DNA of 64,000 nucleotides from Brachypodium distachyon (taxonomy: Eukaryota > Streptophyta > Magnoliopsida > Poales > Poaceae): the NCBI RefSeq assembly GCF_000005505.3, contig NC_016131.3:16017501-16081500 (forward strand). The letters run 5' to 3'. Every line of letters starts with the position of its first letter. The stretch's first letter is position 1. Below, one piece after another: positions 57,007 through 64,000 of this stretch. The notes beneath the pieces were generated by a model. That model was not told the origin of the DNA. It ran no database searches and was given only the letters and a program-made list of their open reading frames with translations. Both the position numbers and the translations under genes were made by a program.

Positions 57007-58189
57007 TAAAGGGCTAAAGGCCTGGCCGGCTGTACATACTCTACATTGGATCAGATCAGAGCAGACACTGCTTGTGTTTGTAGATCGGCGGCGTCTCCAC
57101 CACCTCTCTGACCGTTGAGCAAGTTGTCAGGTTCAGAATGGCGACAGCTGCAGAAGGAAATTTTTGCCAGGGTCTGCGAGATTCGTGCATATGTAAAGTT
57201 TGGAACGTGCGATGCCTGCGTGATTCCTGTATATTATTGCACGGTTTGTCACCTGCCATGTACACACGGCGAGTTCTGGCTTTGGCCAGCTCTATGAATC
57301 CTTTCATTCAGTGCTTGAGCAGAGTACTGTGTCACAGGATATTGTAGACTTGAAAAAATTACTAATGGGTTACTGTAGAGGAACTTGTAGTACTTTCTCC
57401 GTCCAGCAAAAGATGTCTCAAGTTTAACTAAATTTGAATGCATCTATACACTAAGTCATGTCTAGATATATCTAAATTTTGACAAACTTGCGACATCTTT
57501 TGTTGGACAGAGAAAGTAAAATAATATATATGTCAAGATACGTGTGTGAGTAGAGCATATGGCATGTTCATTGAGGCGCGATAACAAACTAAATTCTATT
57601 ACATGATCAAAAGACAGAAGCTCAAGCCCAACAGGAGAAAGAGTAGAGCATATGGCATGTTCATTGAGGAAGCCTGCGTTGCATTTGCAGGCTGAGGAGG
57701 AACTGATAATGGCTTGCATAGTTGCATATGTCTCGGCATATTTTTACTTACTGTCTTTTCAATTAGAAGAGAAGAACACAGTTCACCTAAAACAGCCTGA
57801 AATGCCCCAACAAAAGAAAGTACAATGATCAAGGAACCAAATTAGTTTAAAAATAGATGTTTTAAGAAAGATTACACTAGTTTCGGACAAGGCTCGAGAA
57901 AATGTGGTTTGAAGTTTTGAATCGAATTTTGTGTGCAAAGGATCTGGTTCAGAATTGAATTCACGCAAAGGATAACTGTCAAAAAAAAAAGAATTCAAGC
58001 AAAGGATAGATTAAGTCACACTGAGACACATCAATGACAATTGGACTGGCCACAAAATGTAGCAAAAACATAAAAGGTTCTTGCTCTCAACACATAATAC
58101 TACTATCTACACATTTAGATTTAAACTACGATGCTATGGTCTCTTATGATATCTCTAGTATTCACTGTCTTCTCCAATTGCTCCAACGA
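57007..58189. other. 3' region of the kinesin gene and spacer
   Basis: No further gene. It contains a Stowaway MITE (57393-57516) and a 29-bp exact direct repeat at 57548-57576 and 57641-57669 (GAGTAGAGCATATGGCATGT core), possibly a footprint of slipped replication. Confidence 0.6.
57393..57516. mobile_element. Stowaway MITE downstream of the kinesin gene
   Basis: CTTTCTCCGTCCAGCAAAAG at the left, inverted as CTTTTGTTGGACAGAGAAAG at the right, 124 bp, with TA at 57391-57392 and 57517-57518. Confidence 0.88.
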
Positions 58190-60695
58190 TTATTGGTCTT
58201 CAAATGCAAAGTCATTAGTAGAAAAAGGTACCATATACAAAATCTTCATGTTCATCTGATGGTGGATTCCCATCGTTTGTGTCGTCGTCTTTGCCACTGG
58301 CTTCTTCATCGGCGTCTTCATGTCCATCTGATGGTGGATTCCATCGTTTGTGTCGTCGTCTTTGCCATCAGCTTCTTCATCGGCGTCTTCATGTCCATCT
58401 GATGGTGGATTCCCATCGTCTGTGTCGTCGTCTTTGCCATCGGCTTCTTCATCGGCATCTTCATTGACCTCACCATCTTGTTGACCTCCCACATCAACTG
58501 GGGCTCCATCTTGATCTTTTTTGTTTTTATTATAGAACAATTTGCATATCACCCACTCATCAAGCTAAAAAGAAACAAGTTTTCATCAGTGCAAGGCGTT
58601 AACTCGGGAGTAGAATACCGAGTGCGCGATGATTAAATGGAGTTCATAAAACAGTTAAATAATGATAATGTTGACATGGAACAATATTACCAACGAATGT
58701 GAAAGTGTACATCGCTTAAAAAAAACAGGACCAATCTACTGATATGTCCGCATAAAAATAAAAACAATGATTAATAAATAATAGCATGACGGTAACAAAT
58801 TAACAATACAATCAAGCTTCTCTAAATGTGCAATTAAAATCTTCTCCGAATTTGATTTGTCATGAAAAGTAAATTCAAAAATCATAAATTCATAAACTGT
58901 CACCAACATTTTCGGCTGAAACCTGACAATCAAAGGCATATGTGGAGGAGACCGTCCTCATGTCGAAAACATCTTCATCATGAATAATAAAGGAAATAAC
59001 AGTATTAATTAAGTTACCAGCATGTCGTCAGGATCGAGAATTCTCTGACTGGGTTTCCGTCGTTTGGGGTCTCGCTTTCGCCGGTTGTCGGGGATCCGGT
59101 ACTCCTTCATCCTCCAACGGGTCAACTCCCCTTTAGGCTGGTTGCCGAGCGCGAAGGTGAGCGCGTTGGTCTTCCCGATCACTTTGCCACCGACGGTGAT
59201 GTCGGTTTCTTTGACGTTGGACTTCCAGTATCCTATTTTGTTGTTCCCTTCACAAATGACGGACCGGTCCGGGCGGCTGCCGTCCTCGTACTTCCGGTTC
59301 CTCGGCGTGAACACGTACCAGGACCCGTCGATGCTGTCCCCGCAAATCTCTGCAAAAAAGAAGAAGAATCAAAAGCAGCATTGTGGGGTTTTCGTTTGGA
59401 TATGAAGCGTGCGATTGCTAGATAATTTTTCAGGAGGAGAATCAATTTGGGCGTGTTTTGGTTGGTTTACCTTGGACGGTGCTGGGATGGTGTTGGAAGA
59501 CGTTGAAGTCCTTGACGATGTCCGCGGGCATCCGGCGGCCGCCGTACTTGCGGCGGAGGTAGCCGATGAGCTCAGTGTCCGTCGGATGGAACCGCACCCC
59601 CGGGAGGTCCGTGGCCGCGTACTCAACTTCCTCTTCGTCTTCCCCTTTTTCCTGCTCCGCGCCCTCGCTGCTGGTGCCCACGGCTTCTTCTGCTTCTTCT
59701 TCTTCTTCCCCGGCGACGGTGGGCGTGGTGGCGCTAGCAACAGGCTGCTCCGTCGTCGGCTGTTCCTGGTCGGGCTCGGGCGTCGGCGCCGCTGGGATCT
59801 GCCGGGCCGACTTGGCGTGCTTGGGCTTGGGTTTCGCGGCGGCCTTGTTGGCGAGCATGGGCTTGGTGCTGCCGCGTGGCCGGCCGCGGCGCCGGCCCAT
59901 GGGCGGATTAGCGAGCTCGGCAGGCGGCGGCGCGTCCGGGAGTTCGGCGGCGAGGGGCGGCGGCGCTGCGTGCGCTACTGGAGCCGCCGCCGCGCTGGCC
60001 TGCCACTGCCAGGGTGCGAGGTAGCCGTGCCCGTACAGATCGCTTCCTTGCGCGGCGTCCTTGTTTTCGAGCATGGGCTTGGGCTTCGCGGCCGCCTTGT
60101 TGGCGAGCTTGGGCTTGGTGCTGCCGCGTGGCCGGCCGCGGCGCCGGCCCATGGGCGGATTGGCGAGCTCGGCAGGCGGCGGCGCGTCCGGGAGCACGGC
60201 ATCGAGGGGCGGCGGCGCTGAGTGCGCTACTGGAGCCGCCGCCGCGCTGGCCTGCCACTGCCAGGGCGCGAGGTAGCCGTGCCCGTACAGATCGCTTCCT
60301 TGCGCGGCCATGGCGGCTGCCGCTGCCATCTTCTGGTTCAAACACGGCGCCTGCGTGTCCGGCTGCCACATCGCCGGTTGCGCAAAGGCCGGCGGCGGCA
60401 TGTCGGCGCCGAAAAGGATGGCATTGTCGAAGGGGGAAGCGTCGTGCTGCGGTTCCCACGAGTAGAACGAGGATGAGCCGGCCGGCTGCTGCAGCGGCGG
60501 CGGTGGCAAGGAGCAGGGGACCGGCTGCTGCTGCTGCTGCTGCCGCGACGGCCACGGCGCCAATGCCATGTACGAGGGGAACGCCGGTTGCTGCGACGAC
60601 CACGACGGCAAGGAGGAAGAAGGCGGCGCCGGCGGCGAAGCACCGGGCTGTCCGGACACGTCCCCGGCGTCCGAGCTTCTTCCCGTCATCTTCAT
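58190..60695 (-). CDS. NAC-domain protein with N-terminal AT-hooks
   Basis: Three exons on the minus strand, 59471-60695, 59018-59349 and 58190-58564, in continuous phase; 643 residues (start at ATG 60695, or two codons later). Residues 1-130 are Pro/Gln/Ser-rich. About 130-300 hold two tandem 84-residue units, each with an AT-hook ([14 protein letters not shown]). About 315-360 are acidic. The NAC domain starts at 364 (LPGVRFHPTDTELIGYL) and continues through GSWYVFTPRNRKYEDG and NKIGYWKSN to LDEWVICKLFYN (about 530). NAC proteins are plant transcription factors with the NAC domain normally at the N-terminus; AT-hooks bind the minor groove of AT-rich DNA. The tail has an acidic 24-residue repeat whose frame is shifted (see repeat entry). 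A leader intron ending GTGCAG just before the ATG is possible. Confidence 0.85.
58253..58467. repeat. 72-bp coding repeat at the NAC C-terminus, middle unit one base short
   Basis: Units start with CATCTGATGG at 58253, 58325 and 58396, spaced 72 and 71 bases. On the coding strand each unit gives DGHEDADEEADGKDDDTNDG-like acidic sequence. The middle unit has GGATTCCATCG where the others have GGATTCCCATCG, so everything after it is read in another frame and becomes Met/Lys-rich before the stop at 58190. Confidence 0.85.
59805..60308. repeat. 252-bp tandem duplication inside the NAC coding sequence
   Basis: CGCTTCCTTGCGCGGC occurs at 60041-60056 and 60293-60308, exactly 252 bases (84 codons) apart, and the sequence between repeats with few differences. 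Each unit carries one AT-hook and a GHGYLAPWQWQASAAAAP segment, so the duplication doubled the AT-hooks without changing the frame. Confidence 0.88.
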
Positions 60696-60999
60696 CGATC
60701 TGCACGCAAGGTAATTAAATTCGATCAATTTGCCGTTGATCTGATCAGGTTTTACAGCATCAGATCAAATCGTGTTCACACCGATCATTTAGTTCTCGTA
60801 AAATCAATTTGTACTAGGCACGATGTGACGAGAGAAAGCCAGAAGGTTACCGTGCCAACTGCTTGTCGGATTTAGGACGACCAGAATCGAGGAAGTAGCC
60901 AGGTCGATGGGATTCGTAAACAAATCGGAAAGGTTCGTATAAATAGTGGAATATTACGCGCTAGAGTTGTAATCGTAAACCTACTGTGGATTTGTTTTA

Positions 61000-61257
61000 G
61001 GTTGGTCATAGTGGGAGTAACAAAAATGGTAATATAAATGTCAACTAAACAAATTTGGTGATGTGGCATGTTATTAATAAGGAGAAGGGTTTGTGGTAAC
61101 TAGATATGTTACTATAACATCACACAAATCAAAGCAAGATGCGTCTACGACCTAATAAATGACACAATGCATGACACCACATATATGTTACTATCCGCTA
61201 TGGAGATAGTAACAATGACATGTTACTACTCTGCGTTAACATGCTCTATGACCAGCC
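61000..61257. mobile_element. Tourist-type MITE with TTA target duplication
   Basis: Terminal inverted repeats GGTTGGTCATAGTGGGAG and, on the minus strand, GGCTGGTCATAGAGCATG; 258 bp; TTA at 60997-60999 and 61258-61260. No coding capacity. It lies about 300 bases upstream of the NAC gene start, in its promoter. Confidence 0.85.
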
Positions 61258-61423
61258 TTATCTAATCGGTTCGGGGAGAACATATTTGGACATTTGTTGG
61301 TCGGCCGTTTATATGTCAGAAAAACCCACGCTCTTCCCCGTCCCGGACCCCCTGCTTCGTCGCCAACCTCATCCCGCTGCTCCGCCCTCTCTTTGTTCTT
61401 CTTAGGCTCTTCTCCATTGGCAG

Positions 61424-61627
61424 GTTATTGCCACGAATTTTCATACACCTGTAGAGATAGTGGAATCACTTACGGCAGCCGAGGAGAAGCCCGTTGCAGA
61501 GCAAAGCGATGTGGAGCCAAAGACTTTACTCGAGTCCCAGCCGCAAGAGGAGCCATGTGATGCAACCGTCACACCTTCGAATACCGTTCAGTCAAATGCC
61601 GGTCATATTATGGTGTGCCATTTATAA
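61424..61627 (+). pseudogene. exon-like open segment, possibly a captured gene fragment
   Basis: After TTGGCAG (a usable acceptor) 67 codons stay open to TAA at 61625-61627. The reading is acidic and Glu/Gln/Thr-rich, for example ESLTAAEEKPVAEQSDVEPK then LLESQPQEEPCDATV. No ATG starts it, and I recognise no domain. It could be a last exon of a broken gene or a fragment carried by a transposon. Confidence 0.3.
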
Positions 61628-62415
61628 TGTGTACCATTGTTTCTTGGAAAAAAATTGTTTAGTGTATATATACATTTGTTATTGTTTCTCATAGCAAGCT
61701 TTTTTTTTAGGGAAATATAGCAACTGTTTTACTAGTGAGAGGAAATCACGAATGACTAACATATTCACAATCCTCTAATATACCCATTAAAGTTTGTTTC
61801 ATGACCAAAAGAAAACTCAAAGAAATTTGAAGAAACCAGTTTTTTTTTTTGAGAATTGTTGATCCAGAAAAACTTGTCTTCCAAGAGAAGTCCACTGGGC
61901 ACTCGGTAGCCATTACTGGGCCGCCACGCGTCTCTCTCGTTCGTCGGTTCGGCGGTGGGGCTTTGGCATTTATTAATCTTGAACCCGTACAGGTCGTTTG
62001 GTAACCATCATTTGAGCTTAGAATTCATGAATTCATTTCGAATTCCAGAAACGAACTTGTTTGGTTGGCACGGAATTGGCCACGTAAATTCAATCTCAAA
62101 TTCCATGGAATTGTACTATAACTAATCCCAATTCCTCTTCAAAATCTATCATTTTTTTGGAATTGTCTCTCACTCTACAAATCCATGTGGTAGACAAACA
62201 TGATTTTTGAACAATAAATTCAAATTCAACCAAATAAAATCCTATCAAAAATTGAATTTCGTTTCATTTCTACCAAATGAAATGAAAGTACGGATGCCAA
62301 ACGGGCTGGTAGGGCTTTGGCATTTCAAACGGCCGCAGAAAGCCGAATGCAAAATTCAAACCTCCCCCGCTTAAATCCCCTTCCTCTCTCCTCTCTCTTC
62401 TGCCACGGCGAGTCC
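61628..62415. other. spacer and 5' region of the last gene
   Basis: AT-rich, containing a MITE-like element (61990-62308). The final 100 bases are pyrimidine-rich leader of the gene starting at 62416. Confidence 0.6.
61990..62308. mobile_element. MITE-like element
   Basis: Imperfect terminal inverted repeats: CAGGTCGTTTGGTAACC at the left and, on the minus strand, CAGCCCGTTTGGCATCC at the right; 319 bp, AT-rich and with many internal AATTC motifs. GTA stands on both sides (61987-61989, 62309-62311). The superfamily is uncertain. Confidence 0.6.
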
Positions 62416-64000
62416 ATGGCGTCTCGGGAAGGTACGTGCGGATCCCTAACCTGGCCACGGCCGCCGCCCCGCAGGATGGAAGCCCCCTCTGCTAACTAAC
62501 CCCTTCGCAATCTCTCCCCGCAGGCGACCCTTGGTCGGATATCGTGGCCAGCGGCGGTGGCGGCGGCGGAGCGGCTCGCATCGGCGCGGTGTACGAGCGC
62601 CGCCGGGCGCGGGAGGCGTCGAGGCAGAGAAACTCGGATCCGTAAGTGCCGGGTCGCGATGGCGCCGGATGGGGGTCTCGCTGTTGGTCGGTCCTATAGG
62701 GTTTTCGCTAATTCCCGCATGTTTTTTATTTTTTTTGCTGCTGCGCTCAGGAGAGATAGCTTCGCCGGCGGCGAGAACCGGCCGAGCTTCGCGCCCGCGC
62801 CGCCCAAGAGGTCCAGCTGGAACCGGTCGCTCTCCATCAGGTGCGTCTGCGTTTTGTGAATGTGTTTGGCTGTTGGGATCGCTGTTCTGCTGAGTAACAC
62901 GGTGCTTCCCTCTGTCCACCAGTAATCGTGCATGCCCAGTTCAAGTTTTATTAGTGCATCCCTTCAATACAAAGTTTATTTTGAACACAGGAGAACTCTT
63001 ATTTATAGTACCCTCTCTGTACATGTAGCACAAGAAGTTTTCTCAAAATATCTCTACGTTCGGACTCCCAAAGCCTAAATACATGTTTATGTTTTGTGAG
63101 AGAGAATTTATGAATTCTCTTGGGTTTATGGAATTTTTACGAAACAATTTCAATTTTAGCAACCTAGGCAGCATAATTATCAAGATTGAGAACCTTTGGT
63201 GCAATTGTTTGTATGTGTTTTGTTATAGAAAATTATTGTTCAAAAGATATCACTGTCACTATTTGTATCCTCGCACACTCATTCACAATGGAATACATGG
63301 GGGTGGAGTATTTTTTTTCCCGGATTATAATCCTGTGCATTACCTTGCCCGTATGCTTTCTGAAGATTTTGTCCATTAATTACCAGAAGTTAGTACTATG
63401 GATCTCTAACAATTTTTAGCCTCTAAAACTGTTTCGTTGAAACTTGACAGAGGGAGGGAAAGTATTTTCTTTGCTCCTGGCACAAATCTTCAGCCTCAAC
63501 AGAAACCCAGCAGAGCACTGAAACGACCACCAAAACCATGTAACCGAGTGGTACGCTAACATTTTTCAGGCATGTTTGTTGATAAATATGTTGAAGTTGT
63601 TTGCGTTAAAGTTTTCTTCCCTTTTACAGAAAAACACTATGAGGGGGCCACTTGACTTGAGTAAAGAAAAGGCCTATTTTGAAGAAGTTGATGCTTTTGA
63701 GCTGATGGAAGAGAGTCCTTCACCTAAGAACTTTGCCACATGGGCTAGTGGAATGGAGCAGACCATTATTGTGCATGATCTGTCTGCAATATTGGAAAGG
63801 TGGAAAATCTCCAAGATTGCAAGATGTGCATCATCTAAACCCTTGTTTGACATCATGGAGACCCCACTTGTACCATCAGTACTCAGTACCTGCAGCACGG
63901 ATTGTCTTAAGAGTTGCAGAACCCCTGAAAAGGATAGATATTCAGGGATAAACCCTAGGAGGACACTCCATTCAGGATACACCAATAACAGTTTAGTTAA
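62416..64000 (+). CDS. 5' part of a gene, possibly sororin-like cohesion protein (runs off the window)
   Basis: Exons 62416-62431, 62524-62641, 62751-62840, 63451-63550 and 63630 to at least 64000, all GT-AG and in continuous phase; 231 residues visible. The start is the first ATG after a pyrimidine-rich leader. Exon 3 has KRSSWNRSLSI, exon 4 RESIFFAPGTN and a basic stretch, and exon 5 RGPLDLSKEKAYFEEVDAFE then LMEESPSPKNFATW. The YFEEVDAFELxEExxSPK block is what I associate with plant sororin, which protects sister-chromatid cohesion from WAPL; I hold this loosely. RGPL could be a destruction box (RxxL). No enzyme motif, signal peptide or membrane segment. The gene has no visible defect but its 3' end is missing. 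Confidence 0.6.

Noticed and set aside
59409..60718. Plus-strand frames of 234-270 codons opposite the NAC gene
   Set aside because: They mirror the GC-rich repeats of the NAC coding strand and have no recognisable domain or start context.

Overview
The window is nuclear DNA from a grass, most likely a pooid (the Brachypodium/Triticeae side). The evidence is spliced plant genes with GC-rich open reading frames in AT-rich spacers, TA-flanked Stowaway and TAA/TTA-flanked Tourist MITEs, a Tat-type Ty3/gypsy retrotransposon, a Helitron-like 3' end, a piece of plastid DNA, and a 1-Cys peroxiredoxin that looks closer to the barley than to the rice form. I cannot name the species. No prokaryotic operon, CRISPR array or phage is present.

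Layout. 1-1318: no gene seen. 1324-15570: one structurally complete but coding-dead Ty3/gypsy element with two LTRs, a perfect 5-bp target duplication, broken gag and pol (with a second RNase H and a deleted integrase), a repeat-rich spacer, and a long antisense reading frame. 15980-23720: a tandem duplication carrying two class III peroxidases, each with an extensin-like proline-rich domain of about 280-315 residues fused in front; the first copy has gained a Helitron-like insertion downstream. 24045-24890 (minus): a three-exon 1-Cys peroxiredoxin (PER1 type).

25400-44520: a segmental-duplication cluster. One promoter/leader/first-intron module occurs four times. In copies A and C it precedes a DUF295 (KIB1-4 beta-propeller) gene, intact at 26896-28757 and frameshifted at 42774-44520. 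In copy B it precedes an unrelated grass-specific family (two broken tandem copies at 31813-34107, one with a plastid ndhB-intron-like insertion). Copy D has no gene. A single-exon TolB/DPP6-like beta-propeller gene (37300-39324) lies inside this cluster.

45167-57006: a kinesin-12 gene that I could assemble as 33 phase-consistent exons (about 2166 aa). 58190-60695 (minus): a NAC-domain gene with a long N-terminal extension carrying two AT-hooks on an 84-residue tandem duplication, and a C-terminal acidic repeat put out of frame by a one-base loss. 62416-64000: the first five exons of a gene running off the window, possibly a sororin-like cohesion protein.

There is no operon-like cooperation here. 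The linked themes are cell-wall and peroxide chemistry (two wall peroxidases beside a peroxiredoxin) and, at the right end, cell division (a phragmoplast-family kinesin and a possible cohesion factor). I see no radically new system. The most unusual items are the extensin-peroxidase fusions, the AT-hook NAC protein, and one leader module attached to two unrelated gene families.
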